The notes under the pieces are model-generated. The model did no database searches. It worked only from the letters and a program-made list of their open reading frames with translations, and was not told the origin of the DNA. The position numbers and the translations under genes are program-made. A stretch of DNA of 32,314 nucleotides from an uncultured Chitinophagales bacterium (GTDB lineage Bacteria; Bacteroidota; Bacteroidia; Chitinophagales; JAHDHT01): positions 1 to 32,314 of the forward strand of contig CALHDG010000111.1 of NCBI GenBank assembly GCA_938023075.1, in the 5' to 3' direction. Below, piece after piece: positions 8,108-15,934 of this stretch (within the stretch, counting starts at the first letter, position 1; each line of letters begins with the position of its first letter).

Positions 8108-8673
8108 AAATATCGACGGGTTTGTTGTTGATAGCTTTCGTATTCTAATGGATATTCTTGTAAGAGCAAGTTTTCTTCTAACAACACTTTTGCATTTAAA
8201 TTAATTACAAAAAATACGGAGAGCAACAACAAAAATACATTTACAAAAGCCAAATTAAAACCAAACAGGCTAATAAATAAACCAGTCGCAATTGGGTGTC
8301 GGGAAATAGAAAATATACCAGTTTTCAAAATTGATGAATTCTTTTTATTAAGATGTTTGCGGATGTTAAGCGTTCCCCAAAGGGTAAAAACTCTGCCCAT
8401 TAAAATTAGACTAATTGAAACTATAAGGAGCAAAGTATGATTGCTCAAGCTCAATATTGACATACCAAAAAATGATAGCACCACACTTAGTAAAGGCAAC
8501 ATAAAAGCAAGCAAGGCAGGTACACTCATCATGACCGTAGACAACCGACTCCATTCTTTTTCTTGTACAATTTGATAAGTTGAAACCGGGCTAGGTACGG
8601 CAAGCACCAATAATTCAACCAATATACTTACATAGTAAACCAAAGTGATGATTGTGAAAAATGCTTGTATCAT
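8104..8673 (-). CDS. ICMT/PEMT-like membrane methyltransferase
   Basis: A 189-residue integral membrane protein with about five hydrophobic helices. The C-terminal part has the fingerprint of the isoprenylcysteine carboxyl methyltransferase/phospholipid methyltransferase superfamily: ISRHP (123-127), where the family has R-N/H-P, then two hydrophobic helices, EE (166-167) and Y..EY..Y (174-181). Bacterial homologues methylate small or lipid substrates at the membrane. I chose the ATG at 8671-8673; a TTG at 8683-8685 would add RFI and is less likely. A TAGCTTTG box sits just upstream, so this is probably the first gene of the run. Substrate unknown. Confidence 0.78.
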   Translation of the reverse strand: MIQAFFTIITLVYYVSILVELLVLAVPSPVSTYQIVQEKEWSRLSTVMMSVPALLAFMLPLLSVVLSFFGMSILSLSNHTLLLIVSISLILMGRVFTLWGTLNIRKHLNKKNSSILKTGIFSISRHPIATGLFISLFGFNLAFVNVFLLLLSVFFVINLNAKVLLEENLLLQEYPLEYESYQQQTRRYL

Positions 8674-8682
8674 AATAAAGCG

Positions 8683-8690
8683 CAAAGCTA
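8683..8690 (-). promoter_or_regulatory. Candidate -7 box for the methyltransferase operon
   Basis: TAGCTTTG on the minus strand fits TAnnTTTG and lies nine bases before the chosen ATG at 8671-8673. It also argues against the TTG start, which it overlaps. A TTTG occurs 12 bases further upstream, closer than the usual ~19. Confidence 0.35.
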
Positions 8691-8795
8691 AAAAGTATTT
8701 TGCAAATCATTTTGATAGTACTACATTTACCTTTACAACATTCAACATAAACAACCTAAATCAAATTTAGTATATTAAAAATATAATTTAATTAA

Positions 8796-9359
8796 ATAGA
8801 GAATCGGAAAATTACATTAACTGAAAAAGAGATACCGGAAAAATGGTATAACATTGTAGCTGATATGCCAAACAAACCTTTGCCTCCCTTGTATCCTGAA
8901 ACCAAAGAACCTATTGGTGCTGATGCTTTGGCTCCTTTATTTCCTATGGATTTAAATAAATGTAAAGAAGCAGGCTCAACTAAAACCATATTATTTACTT
9001 AAGTTTCGGTAGTAAAATAATTGCTGTTCCAATGGGACCTGTTCCATTGTGTCAACAAAAGCCTAGCCACTTTACTACAACAAGTGAACAGGTTCATTTG
9101 GATGATTTTATGCTTTATATTTTGAATTAAGTTAACTTAACTTTATTGAGTACTTCAATTTTCGTATATAATTTATATTCAAGTTTTTATGAAATAAATA
9201 CTACTACCGAAACTTAAGTTATTTAATTTATGTGGTCATTGCAATTTTGACATGAAAGCTTACGAAGATTACTTTGCCGGCAATATTGTTAAGCACGAAT
9301 TATCTGAAGAAGCAATTCATCAATCACTTGCAGAGTTACATACGCCTGAAATAGCATGA
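8796..9359 (+). pseudogene. trpB: TrpB-like (tryptophan synthase beta-type PLP enzyme) pseudogene
   Basis: Two parts of a TrpB2-type protein survive. The N-terminal part, from 8796, reads RKITLTEKEIPEKWYNIVAD..PNKPLPPLYPETKEPI..LAPLFPMDL, which is the characteristic TrpB2 start. The C-terminal part, to the TGA at 9357-9359, reads KTILFNLCGHCNFDMKAYEDYFAG, where the family has FNL(C/S)GHGHFDM. The 300-odd residues between, including the PLP-binding lysine, are absent. The start codon position holds ATA (8796-8798) where ATG is expected before GAGAATCGG, so the gene is probably also start-less. Removing the 223-bp element at 8997-9219 with one TATTT rejoins ILF to NLCGH in frame, showing that the internal deletion preceded the insertion. 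The product is certainly non-functional. Confidence 0.82.
8997..9219. mobile_element. MITE-like element with 18-bp terminal inverted repeats
   Basis: The ends ACTTAAGTTTCGGTAGTA (8997-9014) and TACTACCGAAACTTAAGT (9202-9219) are perfect inverted repeats. The 5-bp TATTT flanks both sides (8992-8996 and 9220-9224), consistent with a target-site duplication. The 223-bp element has no coding capacity beyond short frames, so it is non-autonomous. Its excision plus one TATTT restores the reading frame of the disrupted TrpB-like sequence, independent evidence for the boundaries. No matching transposase or second copy is seen in this window. Confidence 0.85.
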
Positions 9360-9498
9360 TACAATTTGTCATTATATATTTATCTATATAAATATATGAA
9401 GTTTTATGAACGCGTCGAATTGCTTAAAATTTTTCTTGAAAAAATGAAAACCAAAAAATAATACAAATTTGGTTGTCATTTTTTCAGGATAAATAATT

Positions 9499-11553
9499 TT
9501 ACTTTGCCTTAGCATGTGCAAAAGCATCCAACCCACAATCTAAAAACCGGCTGTATTCTTTAACATTTGGTTCGTAGCCAACTGGTGGATTGAGCAATTC
9601 TTCATCTGGACTTAATAATGCATAATAAGGTTGAGCACTTGTTTTGAAAGTTTCGGTTTGTAATACACTCCAAACTTCTCCCCGGGTATCAACCCTGCGT
9701 TTTTTACCGGTTGTTGGATAGGCATAATCGTATATTTCATTGGCAGGTAATTCTCGCTGATCATCTACATATAAAGAGATTAAGACAAACTCTTCATTGA
9801 GTTTGTTAAATATTTCAGGTTTTACCCAAACAGTCTCTTCCATTTTACGGCAGCTTACACAAGCCCAACCGGTAAAATCTAACAATATGGGCTTGTTCAC
9901 TTTTTTAGCATAGGCTACCCCTTGTTCATAATCTTTATAACAATCTAAATTTAAAGGACAGGTTGATACGGTTTCATATAAAGAATAAAACAAGGGTGGT
10001 GGAAAACCAGAAAGCAACTCCCGGTTTGCATATTTACTGTTGGTTAAACCGGGTATTAAATAAACTACAAAAGCAATGCTTAACACACCTAAGCCAATTC
10101 TTGTAAAACTCAATTTTTTAATAGGACTATCGTGTGGAAATTTAATAAACCCGAACAAGTAAGCGGTTAGTGCCAAGCCAATCAATATCCATAAAGCAAA
10201 GAAAATTTCTCTTGGTAAAAATCCCCAGTTTTTAACCAAATCGGCATTAGACAAGAATTTAATGGCTAAGGCTAACTCAACAAAACCGAGTACCACTTTA
10301 ACGGTATTTAACCAACCGCCAGATTTTGGCAAACTACCCAACATACCAGGAAACAAAGCAAAAATTGCAAAGGGAATACCCAAAGCAAGCCCAAAGCCAC
10401 TCATTCCTGCGGTTAGTTGCATTGCTCCACCATCGGCACTGAGGGTGCCAGCTAACAACGACCCTAAAATGGGACCGGTACATGAAAATGAAACAATGGC
10501 TAAGGTAAATGCCATAAAAAAGATGCCTACCATTCCACCAATTTCTGAAGCCGCATCGGCTTTGTTGGCTATACTACTGGGCAAAGTCATTTCAAAAAAT
10601 CCGAAAAATGATAATGCAAAAATTACGAAGATGATAAAAAAGGCAATGTTAAGATAAACGCTTGTTGAAATTTGATGAAATATATCAGGTGCAATTGAAT
10701 CAAATATATGAAAGGGTAAACTGAACAACAAATAAATTAAAAAGATGAAAAAGCCATATAAAACTGCCCTGAAAATACCTTTAGAACGATTGCCACTGCC
10801 TTTGGTAAAATAACTTACGGTTAAGGGAATCATTGGGAAAACACATGGCGTTAACAATGCCAGCAAACCACCCAAAAACCCCAGTATAAAAATACTCCAG
10901 ATGCCTTTACTTTGCTTTTCCTCTCCACAATTATTTATTGGATTATCAATATCAACTGCACTAATACTATGTTTTGCGTGTTGGTTAAGATCGTTTGGCG
11001 ACAACGGAGTTGCTTCTATTAGTTCTAATTTGAAACTTTGATTGCCTTTCAAATCAAATTCAAAATCAATATAATCAGGTGGCAAACATTGATGGTCGTT
11101 GCAAGTCATAAAACCTACTGTACCAGCTAATTTAACAGTATCAACATTAGTTTTTACCTGAGTGCTATAGACAACTTGACTTGAAAATTTTTTGATCGGC
11201 ATATCGTAAAACTGATCATGCCCTTCTTTCACATTGTTACTTTTTTCAGTTAATTTTTCTTGTAAGAATTGAACATGTTGGTTTTCCTGAAATTCAATGG
11301 AAGTGGGTATTGGTCCGTTTTTAGCAATATCCTGAGCATAAATGTACCAACCCTGCTCAATTTGTGCGGTGAAACTCAATTCATAAATCCCGCTTTCATT
11401 TTTTAAAGATTGCAGTTTCCATTGTATCGGATCGGGAATGCTTGTTTGTGCGAATAGACTATTAGATAGCGATAGACTTATTAGTAAAGACAGTAAGCAT
11501 ATGATGTAGTTGCCGGTTTTAAACCTGAACCATAGACGAGTATTACGTTTCAT
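9499..11553 (-). CDS. dsbD: Thiol:disulfide interchange protein DsbD (protein-disulfide reductase)
   Basis: A 684-residue protein in the DsbD arrangement. A signal peptide (~1-36, ending SLFAQ) is followed by a periplasmic alpha domain with a Cys pair at 151 and 156 (CNDHQC). A membrane domain of about eight helices begins near 215 and has TPCVFP (Cys237) and SCTGP (Cys358), the two cysteines that pass electrons across the membrane. The C-terminal gamma thioredoxin domain has WACVSC (Cys565/Cys568). DsbD carries reducing power from cytoplasmic thioredoxin to periplasmic proteins, supporting cytochrome c maturation and disulfide repair. All expected cysteine pairs are present, so it should be functional. 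It stands alone, downstream of the TrpB-like remnant and divergent from nothing obvious; no operon partner is visible. Confidence 0.93.
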   Translation of the reverse strand: MKRNTRLWFRFKTGNYIICLLSLLISLSLSNSLFAQTSIPDPIQWKLQSLKNESGIYELSFTAQIEQGWYIYAQDIAKNGPIPTSIEFQENQHVQFLQEKLTEKSNNVKEGHDQFYDMPIKKFSSQVVYSTQVKTNVDTVKLAGTVGFMTCNDHQCLPPDYIDFEFDLKGNQSFKLELIEATPLSPNDLNQHAKHSISAVDIDNPINNCGEEKQSKGIWSIFILGFLGGLLALLTPCVFPMIPLTVSYFTKGSGNRSKGIFRAVLYGFFIFLIYLLFSLPFHIFDSIAPDIFHQISTSVYLNIAFFIIFVIFALSFFGFFEMTLPSSIANKADAASEIGGMVGIFFMAFTLAIVSFSCTGPILGSLLAGTLSADGGAMQLTAGMSGFGLALGIPFAIFALFPGMLGSLPKSGGWLNTVKVVLGFVELALAIKFLSNADLVKNWGFLPREIFFALWILIGLALTAYLFGFIKFPHDSPIKKLSFTRIGLGVLSIAFVVYLIPGLTNSKYANRELLSGFPPPLFYSLYETVSTCPLNLDCYKDYEQGVAYAKKVNKPILLDFTGWACVSCRKMEETVWVKPEIFNKLNEEFVLISLYVDDQRELPANEIYDYAYPTTGKKRRVDTRGEVWSVLQTETFKTSAQPYYALLSPDEELLNPPVGYEPNVKEYSRFLDCGLDAFAHAKAK

Positions 11554-11804
11554 ATTGACTAAATTTTTTAATTAAGAATGAGAAAAAAATAAAGTACAAA
11601 TAACGCTGCCCACTAAGTAAAGCACAAGCCAATAAGGGTGGTATTATAGTGTACACAGGGATGGAAAAAAGGTGGAAAAGGGTTGTAGACCCCTAATTTT
11701 ACTACCTCCATAGCAACTTGCTTGTTGTTGCGCACATTTATTGCCTAAAAAATCTCAATTCTAAAATCCGTGTTCCGTATTTGATATTTTTTTAATGATT
11801 TTTT
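11554..11804. other. Intergenic region upstream of dsbD
   Basis: No gene is evident. It contains a short block, GTGTTCCGTATTTGATATTT (11770-11789), that resembles part of the L2 arm seen at 19185-19367. The rest is AT-rich, and no clear TAnnTTTG promoter box was found at a plausible distance from the dsbD start. Confidence 0.35.
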
Positions 11805-12011
11805 GACAAGTCTATCAAAGTAGTTGATACTTTTCTGTTGTTGATTATTGGTGTTTTTTGTCTTGCTACGAAGCACCTACGTTTTTAAACTAGCCCCGAT
11901 TGTAGCGGTTATGCCATTTTGGTTGGGCATTGCAGCGTTGGCAAAATGGCATTTGAGCGGAAAGCGGGACCACCGTTATCATCATGCCGCAAGGTTTCGC
12001 TTCAAAAAAAC
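11805..12011 (+). repeat. L1-arm structured repeat, copy C (right end missing)
   Basis: The left inverted end GACAAGTCTATCAAAG (11805-11820) matches copies B and E. The core begins TAGCCCCGAT at 11891 and contains the longest hairpin of the family: ATGCCATTTTG (11911-11921) pairs perfectly with CAAAATGGCAT (11942-11952). TTGAGCGGAAAGCGGGACC and TTTCGCTTCAAAAAAA follow. Similarity then stops abruptly at about 12010, next to the stop codon of the neighbouring glycosyltransferase, so the right inverted end is absent. Confidence 0.8.
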
Positions 12012-13169
12012 TTAAAGTGTATCGTTAGAAGGACTGGCATCTAACCTACCAAATGAACCGGAAGCTGGTCTTATATTGGATAAGGCTCCACCTACTTTTC
12101 TGCCCCTCGACAAGCCGGTTGGAAACGTATTTGAATCAATACCTTTAGCAGGCACTCTACTTGTTAATATATTGTTGTATAAAATTCGATACTCGCTCAT
12201 CATTTTTTCTATTGAGAAATCATGAACGTTAATTTGCATAGCTTTATCACTCAGAGTCTGTATGTTAGTTCGGAAGGTTTTTATTGTTTCAACAAGTTGA
12301 TTGGCATCAAAAGTATCTAATACTAAACCACAATTATTTTTAGAAACAAAATCGGCTATTGGAATTTCTTTTGAAGCAATAACAGGTTTACCACTGACCA
12401 AAGCCTCTAATAAAGAATGAGGATATGATTTTACGATGCTTGCATTGCTACATAACAATACACAGCCATGTACTTGCCTTAAAAGTTGTTTTATATCTAC
12501 GGTTTCATTAATAAAAGTAACTTTATCTTGCACATCATATTGAGTAATGAGTTGCTGCATATCTTTCACCAACACATTTCTCCACAAAAAAGTAAGGTGT
12601 ACATTTTCTATTTGTTGAAGGGCAGATAACAGTAAATGAATACCCTTAGAATGAAACTGCTTGCTTTCCCAAGGGGCAGAAGCCATTAACAAATTTAACC
12701 TGCCATCTATAGGTAATTGATGCTTTTCTAATTTTGAGGTATCAATAGCGCTGCGTATTAACCTTACGTTGTGGATTCCCTTTTGTAAAAGTGTATTTTT
12801 ATCCTTTTCGTTTGATACAACAAAGGCACTTATTTTATTTAAGAATCCTTTGGGCAATAAAATACCATTTTCACTAATTCCGGTAGAAACATTATAAACA
12901 ATGGGCTTGCTTAAGGCATACATAAATGGTAAGTACGACAAAGAAGGCGCAAACAATTGATTAATAGCATTTTGTCGCTCCAAAGTTATTATTTTCAAAA
13001 GATTATGAGCACCGTACAACAGTGCTGGATAGCTCGAGTTGGGCTTTGAAAAGGGATATAACGGAGTCACCGATCCCCCAAAATGGTCTTCTAACTTGTA
13101 TATCTCGTTATACAAGGCATCTGTGCCACTTAACTTAGGCTTTGGTGAGGTACATAAAAAGTTGATCAT
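12012..13169 (-). CDS. GT4-type glycosyltransferase (GT-B fold) with unusual C-terminal tail
   Basis: A 385-residue glycosyltransferase, last gene of the glycan operon. The C-terminal half carries the GT-B donor-site pattern: LNLLMASAPWESKQFHSKGI, then SYPHSLLEALVSGKPVIAS, in which E/G/P positions match the GT4 nucleotide-sugar site (the usual E-G-F at its start is replaced by S-Y-P). The N-terminal half is less typical. Its ATG is 35 bp inside the end of the sulfotransferase gene. The last ~45 residues (from about NTFPTGLSRGRKVGG on) are rich in G, S, P and R, unlike the rest, and end directly at repeat copy C; they may be translated repeat DNA replacing the original terminus. It probably adds a sugar to a surface glycan; donor and acceptor are unknown. 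Confidence 0.8.
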   Translation of the reverse strand: MINFLCTSPKPKLSGTDALYNEIYKLEDHFGGSVTPLYPFSKPNSSYPALLYGAHNLLKIITLERQNAINQLFAPSLSYLPFMYALSKPIVYNVSTGISENGILLPKGFLNKISAFVVSNEKDKNTLLQKGIHNVRLIRSAIDTSKLEKHQLPIDGRLNLLMASAPWESKQFHSKGIHLLLSALQQIENVHLTFLWRNVLVKDMQQLITQYDVQDKVTFINETVDIKQLLRQVHGCVLLCSNASIVKSYPHSLLEALVSGKPVIASKEIPIADFVSKNNCGLVLDTFDANQLVETIKTFRTNIQTLSDKAMQINVHDFSIEKMMSEYRILYNNILTSRVPAKGIDSNTFPTGLSRGRKVGGALSNIRPASGSFGRLDASPSNDTL

Positions 13170-13911
13170 CTTCCTGTAGCTTTTTATAATGTCTATGCTG
13201 CAAAATCTGTTCCTTTAATATATTATTATACTTTTTTTTCGAACTTTTGTTCAAAAAAGGAAAGTTATTAAATGTTATTATCTCATCAATATTAAGAAAT
13301 TTAAAAATTGTATTCATCCATTTTTGTGGATTTTTAATCACTTTTTCAAAGTTCAATAGCAAAATTTGTTGATTATCAAACACTTGAAAGAAAGGAAGTA
13401 TTCTTTTGTAATAACACGAAATTTCAAAAGCTTCTTCATTTTCTAAAAAATCTTCAAACCTTAACTGCTTGTTTTTTGCTTGTTCATGATAAAAATGAGA
13501 GATTATCCGCTCAACTCTATTTCTACAAATGTAAATGATTTTTATTTGAGAATTGTAATTAAAAATGTTAAAAACCAATTTTTCTGTTGACCACTCTTTT
13601 GTAGTATAAAACGTTGAAGATTCACCAAAATATTGTTCTCCCTCATAACCTTTTAAAAGATGGTACTCAAAAAAGTGTTGTTTGCTCTTTAATTGAATGC
13701 CCCTTTGTTTAAAATAATGTTTCATTACCTCAAATGGCAAAAAATAGCCGGGTTCTTTTATGGGATTAGTCATAAATATATCAGGATGCTGATTTAAGGC
13801 ATAGTGTAAACTAGTTGTTCCCGCTTTTTGCGCTCCAACTATTAACAGATTGAACTTTTTGTTACGGTAATGCCGTTGTTTTCCTATATTTAAATCAAAC
13901 CATCTTTTCAT
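13135..13911 (-). CDS. PAPS-dependent sulfotransferase family protein
   Basis: A 258-residue sulfotransferase. The 5'-phosphosulfate loop is IVGAQKAGTTSL (residues 24-35), followed by the family segment KEPGYF (52-57) and GESSTFY (96-102). The 3'-phosphate-binding strand-loop is IIYICRNRVERIISHFYH (125-142), with the conserved R and S. Downstream YYKRILPFFQVF and ILLLNFEKVIKNP complete the fold. The reaction is transfer of sulfate from PAPS to a hydroxyl; the gene sits between glycosyltransferases with overlapping ends (17 bp with the upstream gene, 35 bp with the downstream), so a carbohydrate acceptor is likely. Cytoplasmic, with no membrane segment. PAPS synthesis genes are not in this window. 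Confidence 0.87.
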   Translation of the reverse strand: MKRWFDLNIGKQRHYRNKKFNLLIVGAQKAGTTSLHYALNQHPDIFMTNPIKEPGYFLPFEVMKHYFKQRGIQLKSKQHFFEYHLLKGYEGEQYFGESSTFYTTKEWSTEKLVFNIFNYNSQIKIIYICRNRVERIISHFYHEQAKNKQLRFEDFLENEEAFEISCYYKRILPFFQVFDNQQILLLNFEKVIKNPQKWMNTIFKFLNIDEIITFNNFPFLNKSSKKKYNNILKEQILQHRHYKKLQEDDQLFMYLTKA

Positions 13912-15934
13912 TTTTTAAGGTATAATATTTAAGTAAAATGGTTTCGGCTCTTTTTATAAATGTATGTTTATTGTGCACTTCGTAATAATGTGCTAACAAA
14001 TTATTTTTAGAGGAACTTATCGCTTCGACTTGTTCTTTAAATGAAGTATGATTTTGATAATAATGGATTCCTGGAATTAAATGATTAGAACCTTTGGGGC
14101 AGTCGCTTAAAATAGTAGCTCCGCATGCCGAAGCATCAAACAGCCGGTTTGAAACATAGCCTTGTGTTAGCATATCTTCCCAATGATCATTTAAAACAAT
14201 AGCATACTCGTTATACAGTTGATATAATTTTTCATTCGGTACAAACTCAGCTTGAATATATTTTACTGGTATAAATTGCTTCCAATCTTTTCCAATTACA
14301 TCAATTTTGTAGCCCGCGTTTAAGGCAAATTTTACCGACTTCCGAAATACATTTCTACTGTTGCCAACAAATAGTAATTTATTATTTTTAGTAGATGAGG
14401 TTTTTTTAAAAATACTGGGGTCGGTGCATTGATGCAATACACTAATATTTTTTATGGATTGTTGTTGTAGTTTTTGATAATGATAATCAGATGCAACAAA
14501 GCAATGTTGGTATTGATGCATCTCTTGTATAGAAACTTCATCAGGGTGACTGATTAACCACATAAAATTAGTTTGATTAGGCAAGGGTTGATAGGCTCGT
14601 AAACCTCTTAAAGTAATTACCAAATCTATTTGAGAACTGTTGGAGTTAAACCAATTATCGTAGTTGTCAACCTGCACTTGATGTCCAAAATGTTGCAAAG
14701 CTTTTGCTAAGCTCTTAGCAAAATACCAATCGCCAAAGTGTTGTTGCTGTGCTGCTTTCGCCGCTATTTTAATGGAGATATTAAGTTTTGGTGCTAACAA
14801 TAATTGAAGTGTTTTGGCTCTATGATGATACGTATGGCAATTTGTTAACTCGTTATATAAGAAATTTGTAGTATGGTTATAGGCTGTTTCATTTTCATTA
14901 AAATTTTGTAATAGATAAATTAATTCTTTTTCATTTTGATAAGAAGGAATAGGATATTTAAATAGCTTAATGGCATCAGTAGAATTGGTTAACACCATTT
15001 TTTTAGTAGCCATAGCGTTAAAAACCCGGCTATTTAAGGATGCCCATTTTGAAGTAGTATCATTAGCACAATCTAAAATAAACCTTGAATTTTGATACAG
15101 ATTGGGTACCGCTTGGTTGGCAATTGGTCCTTTCACAGCATCGCCAAATTGTTTGGCATCCCAACCTTTACCATAAATTTTTATTGGGTATGATGTATTC
15201 TTGAAAAAGGCTTCAATTGTTCTGCCTTCTTTCCATCTATTGCCTACAAAACAAATTTCATGAGTTGATTTAATTGCTTGGTGAGGTTGAAAACGATTTA
15301 CATTAGCAGCTATCGGAAAAAGATGAACCCGCTTTTTTGTATGATCTTTAATATAATCAACCATCTTATTAGAAGAGCACAAAAACAAATCATATTGCAA
15401 AAAAGAAGGATTGGTTATCCATCGGTCCGGATAATTTCTTATCCAAGCAATAGTAAAAGTGGTTTCAATTTGATGAGGTAAAGCAGTATCCCACAACATA
15501 TTGATAAGTATATCGTAAGTATCAATTTCTGTTAGATTTTCGTAATTAATTAAATGGCAACTCAACTTTGGATGAACTGCCTCTAAGGCTAATTTAAAGT
15601 CGTGCGCAACGTGGGTATCTCCAAATACAGAATCTTCTACATGCACATCACTTACTAAAAAGCCTATTTTTTGTGCCTTATTTAGAGAAAGAGAAAGACC
15701 ACTTAACTGAGTTTTACTGGTCTGCTGAAGACTCAATTGCTCAATAGTTTGTAAGTGTTCTTCCAAAAAATCGATGGATAACTTTTCTTTTTTTCTGAAT
15801 AAGAAAATTTCAATCAATCGGGCAAATGCATTGCCTGCTTTCCACCTGAAAGACTGTTTAATTTTTTGCACATGTCTTTTGGCTTCTTGCGTATGAATTT
15901 TAATCAGTTGATCTTTTATTGCTTTTTTATCCAT
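13895..15934 (-). CDS. Tandem CgeB-like glycosyltransferase (two GT domains)
   Basis: A 679-residue protein with two related GT-B-type halves. The first (about 85-350) has KIGFLVSDVHVEDS, EICFVGNRWKEGRT, YGKGWD and WASLNSRVFNAMATKKMVLT. The second (about 385-665) repeats the order: IKIAAKAAQQQHFGDWYFAK, LLFVGNSRNVFRKS, IGKDWK, and QGYVSNRLFDASACGATILS. These are the nucleotide-sugar site signatures of the CgeB/Glyco_trans_1_2 family. The shared FVGN...GK.W...S.R.F.A.A pattern indicates an internal duplication. Residues 1-85 are basic and helical. The protein probably adds two sugars in turn, or one half has become regulatory. Its ends overlap the neighbouring genes (8 bp and 17 bp). Confidence 0.82.
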   Translation of the reverse strand: MDKKAIKDQLIKIHTQEAKRHVQKIKQSFRWKAGNAFARLIEIFLFRKKEKLSIDFLEEHLQTIEQLSLQQTSKTQLSGLSLSLNKAQKIGFLVSDVHVEDSVFGDTHVAHDFKLALEAVHPKLSCHLINYENLTEIDTYDILINMLWDTALPHQIETTFTIAWIRNYPDRWITNPSFLQYDLFLCSSNKMVDYIKDHTKKRVHLFPIAANVNRFQPHQAIKSTHEICFVGNRWKEGRTIEAFFKNTSYPIKIYGKGWDAKQFGDAVKGPIANQAVPNLYQNSRFILDCANDTTSKWASLNSRVFNAMATKKMVLTNSTDAIKLFKYPIPSYQNEKELIYLLQNFNENETAYNHTTNFLYNELTNCHTYHHRAKTLQLLLAPKLNISIKIAAKAAQQQHFGDWYFAKSLAKALQHFGHQVQVDNYDNWFNSNSSQIDLVITLRGLRAYQPLPNQTNFMWLISHPDEVSIQEMHQYQHCFVASDYHYQKLQQQSIKNISVLHQCTDPSIFKKTSSTKNNKLLFVGNSRNVFRKSVKFALNAGYKIDVIGKDWKQFIPVKYIQAEFVPNEKLYQLYNEYAIVLNDHWEDMLTQGYVSNRLFDASACGATILSDCPKGSNHLIPGIHYYQNHTSFKEQVEAISSSKNNLLAHYYEVHNKHTFIKRAETILLKYYTLKNEKMV

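Noticed and set aside
8792-8989. 65-codon minus-strand open frame
   Set aside because: It is the reverse shadow of the TrpB-like N-terminal fragment, which matches its family clearly on the plus strand.
9379-9462. 21-codon plus-strand frame with an amphipathic peptide (MKFYERVELLKIFLEKMKTKK region)
   Set aside because: It is too short to support, has no conserved context, and lies in AT-rich DNA between a pseudogene and dsbD.
10262-10657. 131-codon plus-strand open frame within dsbD
   Set aside because: It is antisense to the conserved DsbD membrane domain, whose motifs and cysteines account for the sequence.
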